This document shows positions 1 through 9,945 of a stretch of DNA of 20,924 bases, one piece after another. Numbering within the stretch: the first letter of the stretch is position 1; the number at the start of each line of letters is the position of its first letter. The stretch comes from Pelargonium nanum. Lineage: Eukaryota > Streptophyta > Magnoliopsida > Geraniales > Geraniaceae. Position numbers and translations under genes: made by a program. The stretch spans positions 1 to 20,924 of the forward strand of contig JAYMTF010001865.1 in NCBI GenBank assembly GCA_036897485.1, written 5' to 3'. The notes under the pieces are model-generated. The model made no database searches. It was not told the origin of the DNA and was given only the letters and a program-made list of their open reading frames with translations.

Positions 1-50
1 AATTGGGTCAAAACATCAAAGTTCGGGGACCAAATTGGGTCTTTTACCTA
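1..50 (-). repeat. End of a dispersed plant repeat, left copy
   Basis: This is the edge of a copy whose body lies to the left of the window. Its reverse complement matches 20691-20740 at 43 of 50 positions without gaps. It contains the 'ttggtcccNgaac' phrase common in non-autonomous plant repeats. The match stops at position 50, where a run of 12 A residues begins. The element class is not resolved; a MITE or Mutator-like origin is possible. Confidence 0.7.
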
Positions 51-310
51 AAAAAAAAAAAGTATTAGCTAGTCCACTTGAAATTTAATACTAATCAATC
101 TAGTCTCACAACTATGCAAAATTATTAAATATTTTTATAAAAACAATATGATGACGTGATATTCACTTGACACTGAATGACACTCGTTTCGGCAACTATT
201 TTGTTTTTCATAAAATACGACATTGTCTCTTTGTACGTGCGTCGCATGTCATCCGCTTCAATAACATGGACGTGCTTAATCATTGTAAAGACAATTGGTC
301 TCTTGAACAT
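51..310. repeat. AT-rich, probably transposon-derived intergenic DNA
   Basis: No coding region is supported here. The wording around 66-115 ('tagtccacttgaaattt', 'ctagtctcacaactatgc') and the ACGTG-bearing stretch at 150-280 resemble dispersed plant repeats I have seen elsewhere. I cannot define ends or a target-site duplication. The 61-codon reverse-strand ORF here has no recognisable domain. Confidence 0.35.
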
Positions 311-790
311 GAGATTTTAATCATAACATCTTGATGAAGGTCCTAGATGAGCCATGTCACTGAGGTCCTATGATGTTACCACGTGCTTCCTCATACACTA
401 ACATTTCCTTTTCTCAGAACTTAAGCATTAGATTCGTCCTAAAAGGTCGTTATAAATCCGAGTCAGCTAGACAGGTACAGATCCAATCCAACTGTTAAGT
501 AAGCGCAAATTTCCTACACGCAACTTTATTGTATCTACCGTGCACCTCAATAGTGCACCATTAATTCTCCAGTCCGCACCTGATCGCATTTGACTGATCA
601 AAACAGAAACGATCGCACGGTATTTGGGACACAACAGAAAATTCCCTCCACATGTCGTCATGAAGGGCATTTTCGTCAACAAAATTACAGTGGCAATTCA
701 GCAAATAAAATGACATGAGAATATACGAGGAATTAGAGATTTCGGGCAGTCATTTTTGTTACTATAACTCTTGAGAATTTGAAATCTGTG
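311..790 (+). promoter_or_regulatory. Probable promoter and upstream region of the RAF-like kinase
   Basis: This interval precedes the leader exon of the kinase gene and shows no coding signal. It holds a G-box core CACGTG at 380-385 and a TATA-like TATAAAT at 451-457. If that TATA is used, transcription would start near 480 and the first leader exon would be about 470 nt. A start nearer 750 is equally possible. Both motifs are short and common, so the assignment is inference. Confidence 0.35.
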
Positions 791-840
791 GAAGAGAAAG
801 TGAGAGAAAATGAGAGAAAGTGTGGGAAAGTGAGAGAAAG
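791..840 (+). repeat. Five GA-rich 10-bp units in perfect register
   Basis: Five consecutive decamers, all variants of 'tgagagaaag', run without indels: gaagagaaag, tgagagaaaa, tgagagaaag, tgtgggaaag and tgagagaaag. The tract is almost entirely purine on the plus strand. It lies just before or inside the first leader exon of the kinase gene, about 50 bp upstream of the first uORF. GAGA-type purine tracts near plant start sites are known targets of BBR/BPC factors; that role here is inferred. Confidence 0.8.
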
Positions 841-887
841 TTGTTGTCTTGAGGTCTCACAGACAGTTTGTTTATTCAGAGACAGTA

Positions 888-950
888 ATGGGTGGTGGTG
901 CTTCTAGTCTTTCATTGAAGCAAATCCAGACCAGAAAGAAGCTCTTTTGA
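888..950 (+). CDS. uORF 1 in the RAF-like kinase leader (20 codons)
   Basis: An ATG at 888-890 has G at -3 and G at +4, a favourable plant initiation context. The frame encodes 20 residues starting MGGGASS and stops with TGA at 948-950. The stop falls one base before the inferred splice donor (GAG|GTAAAA, intron from 952). The N terminus fits a loose myristoylation pattern (Gly2, Ser6) and the C-terminal half is basic. It would be translated if the leader includes this exon. No peptide family is recognised. Confidence 0.45.
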   Translation: MGGGASSLSLKQIQTRKKLF

Positions 951-951
951 G

Positions 952-1740
952 GTAAAATGTTTGGATCCAATTCAAATTCATGCCATTTTGATCTGATTTC
1001 TTGTTTTTTTTTTATCCTTAGATTTGAATCTTGATCTTTGAGAATCATGATTTGCTTCAGGTTAGGGCTGTTTTTGTATTGGGTCCTTAATGGGAATTCT
1101 ACTTTTGAATGCTATGAAATCAGAGGATTTAGAAATTAGAGGATTTAGGTGGCTAAGTTAATGGAAGTTTTGAATGTGTATATATGTTTGTGTTTGATAA
1201 AGTAGAGATGATATGACCCTTTAGAATTTAGGTGAGCTACTTTTAGTTAGTCTTGTTGGAGGTCTGATGGATGAGCCTCGGCACAACAATAAGGTTGCTG
1301 CGTCGTGTCTTTGAGGTCACGGTTTGAGTCGTGGAGACGGTCTCTCTGCAAAAGCGGCGAATGACTGCTACACTAGTGACCCTCTTAGATCCCTTATTGG
1401 TTGGAGCATCGCTCACTGTGTTGTAAGGCAAGACTCGTAAGCAACAGCTGCAAAACCATCAATCAATTAAAAGGATGCATTTGTAATTGATACGGTAAAA
1501 AACCATATCTATCTTACCTCGTAAACTCTACTCCACGTATCGAGTAACAGCCCTCACTCACCTATGCACTAGATTACATGTAACAGGATATATATATATA
1601 TGTACAAGTCTATGTTCTTTACATCTTCCACGTTTATATATTTTGTATTCTATTTATTTAAACTATTTCCTTATGCCCTGGAATTGTTTATATGCTTGGT
1701 AATTGGTATAGTACTCACTGAGCATTATTGATTTGTTAAG
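952..1740 (+). other. Leader (5' UTR) intron of the RAF-like kinase
   Basis: The donor is GAG|GTAAAA at 951/952 and the likely acceptor is TTTGTTAAG at 1740. The interval is AT-rich, has no credible coding region and carries an Au-like SINE at 1267-1427 and a TA microsatellite near 1590. In-frame stops before the main ATG show that it cannot be coding. The acceptor is less certain than the donor, since another AG near 1721 is possible. Confidence 0.5.
1267..1427 (+). mobile_element. Diverged Au-type SINE (tRNA-derived retroposon)
   Basis: The head reads 'gcctcggcacaacaataagg' at 1275-1294, which looks like a tRNA box A region. A box-B-like stretch 'ggtcacggtttgagtc' follows at 1315-1330 with roughly normal spacing. 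After it come 'ctgcaaaagcggcgaatg' and a tail 'ggagcatcgctcactgtg' ending near 1425, the same order as in Au SINEs of many angiosperms. The copy is diverged and the terminal T run and target-site duplication are not clear. It sits in sense orientation inside the kinase leader intron. Assignment rests on recalled family layout. Confidence 0.6.
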
Positions 1741-1751
1741 GTTGCTGTTAA

Positions 1752-1802
1752 ATGATCTTCAAGATTATGGGAACGATTGAAATTCTCCATCAGACTAACT
1801 AA
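1752..1802 (+). CDS. uORF 2 in the RAF-like kinase leader (16 codons)
   Basis: An ATG at 1752-1754 opens 16 codons and closes at TAA 1800-1802, 56 nt before the main start. It lies in the second leader exon if the acceptor at 1740 is used. A second in-frame ATG lies at 1767. The peptide resembles no family I recognise. Its role would be to damp translation of the kinase, which is inference. Confidence 0.4.
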   Translation: MIFKIMGTIEILHQTN

Positions 1803-1858
1803 GACGCATTTGATTCCATAAGTTGCATTAAGTAGATAACAAACCTAACATTTAAGTG

Positions 1859-4800
1859 ATGGATCAATCGAGAATACAGAGACAGTTTCAATACAACTCC
1901 ATGGACCCTCGACATGAAGAATTCCAGCCTGTGGCACAGGCATTTATGATGGATCCTATGAGCAGCATGAGTACCAATATGAGACCTCCACCTGATGTAA
2001 ATATGTTGGAAGTTCAACCTGTTCGTAATTTCTCCATTCAGACAGGTGAGGAGTTTGCTCTTGAATTTATGCGTGATCGTGTGAGGCCTTTTATTCCAAA
2101 TACAGTCGGTGATCCAAATTATGCAATGGGTTATACGGAATTAAATGGCATTTTAGGTGTTAGCCACATTGGTTCAGATGCTTCAATGCTGTCTGTTGCT
2201 GAAAAGGGTCCACAAGAGTTTGAGAGAAGTAACTATGTATCAGTTCAATCAGCACCTCGTACTGTATCGGGTTATGAGAGTAGTAGAAGCACTGCTATTC
2301 ATGGGTATGCTTCATCTGGAGCCTCCGATAGCTCAGTATCGAGAATGAAGATTCTGTGCAGCTTTGGCGGTAAAATCTTGCCCCGACCAAGTGATGGAAA
2401 GCTTCGGCATGTTGGAGGTGAAACACGCATCATCCGTGTAAGAAAGGACATTTCTTGGCAGGAGCTTATGCAGAAAGCATTGACAATCTATCACCAAACT
2501 CGTGTTGTTAAATATCAGCTTCCCGGGGAGGATCTTGATGCATTGGTTTCTGTGTCTTGTGACGAGGATTTGCAAAACATGATGGAAGAGTGCAAGGAGC
2601 TAGAATATAAAGAAGGGTCACAAAAGCTTCGGATATTCTTGTTATCCATTAGTGATGTGGATGATGCTCAGTTCCGTATGGGCAGCATGGATGGTGCTGA
2701 TTCCGAGATTCAGTTTGTAGTTGCTGTCAATGGCATGGACATAGGTTCGACTACAAATTCTAACCCACCTGGTTTCGCAAGCTCTTCAGCAAACAATTTA
2801 GACGACTTTGATAACATTGAGCGAGAGGCAGTTTCAACTGGCTTAACTGGAGCAAGCACTTCACATTTAACTGGAATTAGTGTCTCATCTTCGCCTGCGC
2901 AACCAATTCAGATGATGCATCACGGAGAAACTAAACCATACCAATTGCAATATGGCCACGGTCCTTCTGGGTACCCGCCTTATCAAGAACCTCTGACTTC
3001 ATTGCCAAAAAGTGATGGTCGGGTTCAGCGAGCGACCGAGCCTGAAAAAATCTCCCCTTCACAGCCATATGATGGTAATATGATGAATTATGTTCCTCCT
3101 TCAGAATTGCCACGTAGTGGTTCCCAAAAAACCCGACCTGTACTGCCCCCAAAACCTGTGGGAAAGCACCAGGAATCTGAATATGCCCCTTCATCTGGCT
3201 ACAATCCGATTGATTCGGGCTACTCTGAGCCTGCTGTGGATCCTCAGAGAATCTACTACTCAGAAAGAATTCCTCGAGAACAGTCTGATGTGTTGAATCG
3301 GCTATCAAAGTCAGATGATTCACTTGGTGCTCAGTTAATGATATCCCATTCGCGTTCTGATATCTCCCAGCAAGATACAAATGCAGATTCTGTTGACAAT
3401 TTGCACACTAGAGACTTAAACCCCCAGACTGAACACTCAATCTCGCCTTCAAAGCTGCTCTATGCAGATGTGTTGAAACAGGCTGTTCCCAACCACGTCG
3501 ATAACGCAGGTGCTGTGAACGATGAAATGAACTATGCTATGGATAAGAAACTCCTGGTCGATGCCACAGCTGCAGGATCAGAAAATTCTTCTTGGACAGC
3601 GAGCTCAACAAAAGATGCTAATCAAGAATGCTCTGCTGGTGTTTCCACAGTCATTGACATCGACGACCGCTTCCCTCGTGATGTCCTTTCTGATATATTT
3701 TCTAAGGCGATTCTTTCTGAGGATGGTATTAGCTCACTATGTGAAGATGGACCTGGCTTGACCATGATCATGGGAAATCGTGAACCTAAGCGTCGCTCAC
3801 ATCTTCAAAAGTTGGCTCAACAAGAAGGGTTTGCTCAGAATGCTGTTTCTCTTATCGATCAGGATCATCCTCAGTTTTCAACTACCTTTAGAGAAGTAGA
3901 TGAATCGCCTAGAATGATCGCAGCTGAAAGCACAGTTCTTTCAAATTACGATCACTCCCAGGTTGATGGTAGGATGGAGAACCATACAACAAAAGAGTTA
4001 GAGTTTGAGGTACTTCTCTTCAACTGTGATTTATTTATTTATTATTTTTTTATATCACTTGCACAACCATGCTCTTTTTCTTAAATTTTCATCTCTTGAT
4101 GCTTTTAGGACCGGAAGCTTGAAACCAAGACTACTGACCTTCCTTCTATAGATCCGGCTCTTGAAGAGTTCGACCTCAGCACTTTGCAGGTACGATATTT
4201 GTAACTTTATCATGTGACTGAAGTTGTTCTTTGTATATTTACGGTCCTCTATTTTGGGAATGCTGAATGTGTAATGAAGTTTTGTTCATTTGCTTTCCTT
4301 TTACTTATTTCTTCTGCACGCCTATTACAGCTCATAAAGAACGACGATCTTGAGGAGCTGAAGGAACTGGGTTCCGGTACTTTTGGGACTGTGTATCATG
4401 GAAAATGGAGGGGATCGGATGTTGCCATTAAGAGAATAAAAAAGAGCTGTTTCACGGGCCGATCATCAGAACAAGAGAGATTGGTAACTATTCAGAATCA
4501 TGTTTAGATACTCACAAGCCACTATAAGCATGTGTTGTATTTATTGTTTAATCTTCAGTACATTTCTTAATATTGAAACTAATTCTAATTTTCGTTCTCA
4601 GACAGTGGAGTTCTGGCGGGAAGCTGACATTCTTTCGAAGCTTCACCATCCAAATGTAGTAGCGTTTTACGGTGTAGTGCAGGATGGACCAGGGGGCACA
4701 ATGGCTACCGTGGCAGAGTACATGGTAGATGGTTCTCTAAGGCATGTCTTGCTTCGCAAGGATAGGTAATGTTGTTAGTACCGTAAAATTTTAAAGGTCA

Positions 4801-6602
4801 AATTACATACAAGTACTTTATGTATCATTTTTTTTCAAAATACCTATTTTACCCTTACTATTAGCCTCGGTTTCACATTGTTGAAATGAAAAATTGAAAG
4901 TACAAGGAGTTAGTTGTTGCAGAAAAAAAAGGTATAGAGAACTATCTTCAAATACAGCCAAGTATAGAGTACTTATCTACAATTTGCCCATTTTTAAATT
5001 ATATTCGGGTTGCATAGCTATGTTCTACATATCGAACATAGAGGGTTCATTTAGGTTTTGACGTGGCATGTCAGTTACAAATCTTTACTTCATGATACTT
5101 TTGTTTTCCAGGTATCTTGATCGGCGCAAGCGGCTAATTATTGCTATGGATGCAGCCTTTGGAATGGAATATTTGCACTCAAAGAACATTGTGCATTTTG
5201 ATTTGAAATGCGATAACTTGCTTGTGAACTTGAAAGATCCATCACGACCGATATGCAAGGTAATTTTGGAGAGGAGTTCATTGTATTAAAGATTTTTCTA
5301 TTACGGTCAATGTTTGCATTACAATTTGCTCTTCCTCAGGTTGCTGATTTTGGCCTGTCAAAAATTAAGAGAAATACATTGGTCTCTGGAGGTGTGAGAG
5401 GAACTCTACCATGGATGGCACCAGAACTTCTAAATGGAAGCAGCAACAAGGTCTCGGAAAAGGTAAGATTCTGCCATTGAAATTATTATGCAAAAGGGCA
5501 TGATGAACTCTCTACTCGAGGTTAGCTCGGGTCTTTTCGGGTTATGATAGATCTTAGGGTCGAGTCATGTGCATCCCTCTCCCCCCAAACCCCCCACACG
5601 CACCAAAAATAAACAAAATAACATAGGGCGAGGAGTCTCGGACAAAGGTTAAAACTATTGGTAGTTAATGAGGTGTCATCCTCTTATTGGTTTGACTGAA
5701 TCTCAACCATTTATATGTTGACCTTGATTTTCGTTTTCAAGAAAAAAGTCCACGAGAATTTGCCATAAGCTGCCAGAATATTGTGCTGAACTTTTTAGAA
5801 GTTTCTATTCATTACTCCTATCTCAGTCAAATGAATGACAATTTCTTATTTGCTTTCCTCTGTTTCTTGTAGTTCATTATCTGGACAAAATCTAATTGCT
5901 TATACCATTGTGATTCTAATAGTCCTTGGAATTTTTAGTTACATTGTTTCTTTTATTATTGATCTGCAGGTTGATGTGTTCTCCTTCGGTATTGTGTTAT
6001 GGGAGATTCTTACTGGCGAAGAGCCATATGCCAACATGCACTATGGTGCAATAATAGGTACGATTTTGTACATTTTCACTTGTACCACAATATTATGCAT
6101 CTTTTCTGTCAAATGAATCCCATTGTTTCACTTCACTTTTTGTCGCTAGAACAAAGAACTGTTTGATTTTAAGATACAAATTAGGAATTCGACTAGTCTT
6201 TGAAGTCCATTACATTAAGCTATAGGACTAGATTTACTGTCAGGTGCTTCCTGTTTGCATATCATCAATCTGTTTCATCTGTAGTAATTGTTGGTCAGCT
6301 GAAGAGCCTGGGCCGTCACGGATTTGTCAGCTCTCAGCTCTTAGTTTGCTTCAAACTCTTCCCATCTCATAAATTATACGATTTCAAAGGGTTTGAAGAT
6401 CTTTTAACTAAATGCAGGAGGTATTGTGAACAACACGTTGAGGCCAAATATCCCAAGTTACTGTGACCATGAATGGAGGAGGCTAATGGAGCAATGCTGG
6501 GCTCCAAATCCTGCAGTCAGGCCAAACTTCACAGAAATAGCCGGTCGCCTGCGCGTAATGTATGTGGCGGCCAAATCACAGGGTCAAAAAGCACCCAAAT
6601 AG
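1859..6602 (+). CDS. PB1-domain Raf-like protein kinase (plant B4-type MAPKKK)
   Basis: Eight coding exons are inferred: 1859-4009, 4109-4189, 4331-4483, 4602-4765, 5112-5259, 5340-5462, 5970-6057 and 6418-6602. Together they give 1030 aa with every junction in frame and GT/AG borders. The start is the ATG at 1859, directly after an in-frame TAA at 1853. Residues about 163-262 form a PB1 domain ([18 protein letters not shown] onward). A long low-complexity linker follows. The kinase domain spans about 751-1015: glycine loop GSGTFG 758-763, VAIK lysine 778, alpha-C glutamate 802, HFDLK 878-882 (HFD replaces HRD, normal for this plant subfamily), DFG 902-904, then [10 protein letters not shown]. 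Length and architecture match Arabidopsis PB1-RAFs such as RAF16 or RAF35. B4 RAFs act in osmotic-stress and ABA signalling by phosphorylating SnRK2 kinases; that role is family knowledge. No lesions are seen. Retention of intron 1 would give a PB1-only protein ending near 4084. Confidence 0.93.
4790..5010. repeat. Possible dispersed repeat in kinase intron 4
   Basis: The 346-bp intron 4766-5111 holds wording ('aaggtcaaattacatacaag', then T-rich and 'caatttgcccatttttaaat') that resembles a common low-copy plant repeat. No termini or target-site duplication can be defined. Splicing is unaffected because both flanking exons join in frame. Confidence 0.3.
5463..5969 (+). other. Kinase intron 6, longest intron within the coding region
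   Basis: This 507-bp intron separates the activation-loop exon (APEL) from the exon beginning [12 protein letters not shown]. It includes a C-rich stretch near 5576-5597 and GC-richer wording at 5513-5570 that may be old inserted DNA. I see no gene or structured element in it. Confidence 0.6.
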
Positions 6603-6741
6603 TAGTAGTTTTCATGGACACCCTCAGGTATCTTGTTGCCATTGTCACATGAATTTTTTCTCATTCAATTGTATACTCCAAAGATAGTGTGTGAGTGTGT
6701 ATAAGATGTAAACTTATGGTCCCATAAGTCATTACCCTTGT

Positions 6742-6747
6742 AATAAA
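6742..6747 (+). terminator. Poly(A) signal of the RAF-like kinase
   Basis: A canonical AATAAA lies 140 bp after the kinase stop codon, within an AT-rich context and after TG-rich 'gtgtgtgagtgtgtataag'. It is the best candidate for the near-upstream 3' processing element. Confidence 0.55.
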
Positions 6748-6837
6748 ATAGCAACTTTTGGCATTTTGAAGAAGTGATTTGTAAATTTTCAAGAACATCC
6801 CTAGACCCTAGCTATTTCATCTATTTTTCAAAGGAAA

Positions 6838-6955
6838 ACCTATCAAAATGGTTCTTGAACTTTCAGAAGCTGACGAATTTGGTCCCCCAGTTATTGAAAA
6901 CCGACTAAAATAGTTTCCTATCTTAACTTCTGTCGGGTTTTATTGAAAACCCTAC
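6838..6955. repeat. Dispersed repeat fragment between convergent RAF and NLR genes
   Basis: The text 'aaaatggttcttgaacttt', 'gaatttggtcccccagtta' and 'ccgactaaaatagtttcc' has the 'ggtcc..gaacttt' style of a common plant repeat. It is distantly like the repeats at the two window ends. It sits between the kinase poly(A) signal and the 3' end of the NLR. Ends are not resolved. Confidence 0.45.
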
Positions 6956-7066
6956 ACATTTCATTCTTCATCAGCAAAACATTATTCTATGACTAAAATG
7001 TAGAAACTAATGTTATTATTGTTACATCAACATAAGCAAATTCAAGGATAAACTCATCTGCAAGAA

Positions 7067-9924
7067 CTATGATAGAACATAGAGATTGCGCCGGCCCGGG
7101 AAGCTAAAAAAAAGTTCAGGAACATGCTTGACAATCCAAAAACTATGCCCTCTGTGATGCTGCATTGTGCTACAAAATTCATTGGCCATACCATGAAAAT
7201 TCAGATACTTGAGCTTTTTCAAATGTTGAATGCCACTAGGAACCTCCCTCAGCAGTGGCATAGGCCCAATTTGCATCACTTCAAGACAGTTCATTGCTCC
7301 TTTATCTGTCACAATCTCCTCCAACATGTTCAATCCCACAAGCTTCAACAGCTTCAACTTCCGAAACCCGCCCTGGAAATGCAGTTTCTCACCAATATAT
7401 GCATCTCCAAGTAGCTGAAGCTCCACAAGATTAGGCAAATCTTGTAGTGCTTGTAGAGGATCTTTTGTTAGCCCGGACAAAGATAATCGCATTTTGACTA
7501 GGTTTTGAAGCTCGGAAACCCAGTTTGGGATCGTCTCCAACGGTCCATTCAAGATTAGGGTTTGGAGGAGAGGAGGAGGAGAAACTATTGCTTGCAAATC
7601 AAGATTCAGAGAGTGTATCTCTAGTGAAACAAGCTGCTTCATATTCTGTATGGCATTGCATAGTTTTGTCCCATCTTCTATTTTTAGTATGCTCATGCCT
7701 AACTTCCTCAGCTGACTGAAATTTCTCATCCCCTTCACTATGCAGCTATCAGAACTCGAAGCCTTCACAAATGATAGCTTCTGCAATGTCTCCGAGCATC
7801 CCAAACCTCCCGGGATCTTCACTCCTTTTGCAGCAATGTCTACATTGCACGCAAGAAGATGGCGCAAGCTACGCAGCCTTTTGATCTCAATTGGCAGCTC
7901 GCGCACTAGGGTTTGTTTCATATTTAGAGTTTCCAATTGGTGCAATTTGCCAATAGATTTTGGGAGATGCTTCACTTTCGTGTTTCTTATACTTAAATAC
8001 TTCAGATGGAACAAATCCCCCACCTCGTCGGGGAGGAAACTCAGAGGAGCATCTTCGAAATCCAACATTTTGATAAGCTTAAATCTTGCAATCAAGAAAC
8101 TCGTAAAGTTTCCTGGGAGTTCCACCATTTGGAATAGAATGACCGAACGAATGGTAGAGATGTCACCAGCATTTTTGGGGACTTTAACGTTCGTGATCTT
8201 TGAGATTGACAAACGTCGACCTTTCCTATCCAAAGTACTAGAAGACTTCCCGTCCAAAACTTGGCCAAAACTCATTTCTTGGGACTTCAAAACAAGAAAC
8301 TCGCGCATCAAATCATGAACTCGATAACTTCTAGTCCTCCCAACGAATTTCACCTCCGATTCTTGAATCAAGCTTCTCTGGACAAGATCCGTCAAATACT
8401 CCTCCGCGACATCTTCCAAGACCTCGTTGTTCCTCGCCTTCACAAAACCCTCAGCAATCCACTGGCGAACAAGTCTTGACCCAAGAATCGAGTAGTCCTC
8501 AGGAAACATCCCAAAATACAACAAACAAGATTTGAGGTAATGAGGAAGGTCATGATAGCTAAGAGAGATGATCTTCGCGACTCTCGCGAGTTGCTCATCG
8601 CTCTCAAGCTTCGTCGCGAAACTATCATAGAATTTTCTCCATTCAAAAACATTCTTTTCCTTCATGGACAAAATGCCTCCTACAGTCACAATGGCCAATG
8701 GCAATCCTCCACATTTCTTAACAATATCCATAGCCAAGTCCTTGAGCTCTGCAGGACATTGTCTTCCACAGAACACTTTCCTGCAGAAAAGCTCCCAAGA
8801 TTCCTCGAACCTGAGGGGCTGAAGCATAAGCAAATGATTGTGTAACGACCCTCCGCTACAGCTCCAAGAAGCAACATTTCCATTTCGAGTAGTGAATATG
8901 ATTCTGCTACATTTCTTGTTATCAGGCAAAGCAAGTTTCATGAGCTCCCACAAATCTACACTCCAAACATCATCAAAAACAACCAAATACCTCTTTTGCT
9001 TCACATATTCTTGTACTGTGCTAATGAGCTGCACTGCATCCATGGATCCGATTTTCGCAGGACTAGACTCCTCGAATGAAGCATAAAATTGGTGCATCAT
9101 GCTCCTCAGGAGCTCCTCTGTCATATAAGACTGAGACACTGTGATCCAAGCATGACACTTGAAGTTCCTTTTCGAGGTTTCGTAGACTTTCTTGGTAAGA
9201 GTGGTCTTGCCTAATCCTCCCATGCCCACCACAGAAATGACAATTCTACTAACTTTTGTATCACTCAACCAACAAAGCAATCGGTCTCTGGGTTTTTCGA
9301 TCCCAACGAGCTTCGTTTCATCAACAAAAAGGGAAGCAATTCGAGGGTCATATCCCGTTTGTGGAAGCAAACTACAAGAATAATGATTATATCAAACACG
9401 GTTAAATTTAAAATATAGTAAAGAAAATAACAAATTTTAGTATAGGCACGTGCCCACGCAGCACAATAGTCTTACTGCATCTGTCCCTGACTGCAACTAC
9501 TCCTTTCTTGTTGTCCGGATATGATTCCATACCGATGAGCTCTTCCGTTGATTTCTTGGAGGGTTTTCTTGATATCTTCGATTCTCGAAGCTAACTCGTG
9601 TCGTGGCTTCAACTTATTAAGCAAAAGGACGATACTGTCAAGCGCTACAAGCGAGAACCTCTGAGACACGTGACGCGTGTACTCGTCTATGACATCTTCG
9701 ATGCGATAAGCTACTTCTTGGACTTGGTTGAGCCAAGTGGTGATGAAATTGGTGGAGCCTCCAATGGCTTCTCTGGCATGTGCATCTTTGAGGAGAGAAG
9801 CTATGCTCTCCAATTCAGCTCTGATGCTCTCAACTTCTCTGTGGATGCCTCTCAGCAACTTGGTTTCATGAACAAGAAGCTTCACCAATTTTTCAAGCAC
9901 AATATGGACTGCAATATCTGCCAT
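7067..9924 (-). CDS. CC-NB-ARC-LRR disease resistance protein, RPM1-like
   Basis: Two coding exons, 9924-9476 and 9371-7067, are joined across a 104-bp intron (donor CA|GTAAGA, acceptor TTGTAG), giving 917 aa, the usual RPM1-like length. The start chosen is MADIAV (ATG 9924-9922) with G at -3 and +4. An in-frame ATG seven codons upstream, at 9945, has a poor context. Residues 1 to about 150 form a coiled-coil domain with the EDVID motif (YRIEDVIDEY). NB-ARC follows: P-loop GMGGLGKTT 199-207, kinase-2 VVFDDVW 280-286, RNBS-B with FTTR, GGLPLA 371-376, RNBS-D CLLYFGMFPEDY, and VHD 501-503 in place of MHD, a frequent variant. The rest is irregular LRR. It is a cytoplasmic or membrane-associated immune receptor by family. 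Every motif is present and there is no frameshift, so it looks functional. The recognised effector cannot be told. Confidence 0.93.
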
Positions 9925-9945
9925 TTCTGATCTCTTTCTCAGCAT

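Noticed and set aside
1275..1330. Possible tRNA gene
   Set aside because: The A-box and B-box wording belongs to a SINE head; no cloverleaf with an acceptor stem can be closed.
2931..3380. 149-codon minus-strand ORF under the kinase linker
   Set aside because: It is a shadow of the low-complexity kinase exon, with no recognisable domain or promoter.
4010..4084. Kinase N-terminal exon as a complete 741-aa gene
   Set aside because: The frame after 4009 is intronic (GTACTT donor, hydrophobic nonsense tail), and the next exons join perfectly to a kinase domain.
5205..5215. Kinase HFD in place of HRD as a dead catalytic loop
   Set aside because: HFDLK is the normal form in this plant PB1-RAF group; the catalytic Asp, Lys and DFG are all present.
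7740..8318. 192-codon plus-strand ORF across the NLR
   Set aside because: It is antisense to the LRR and NB-ARC coding exon, has no domain and no start context, and reflects the long open frame on the other strand.
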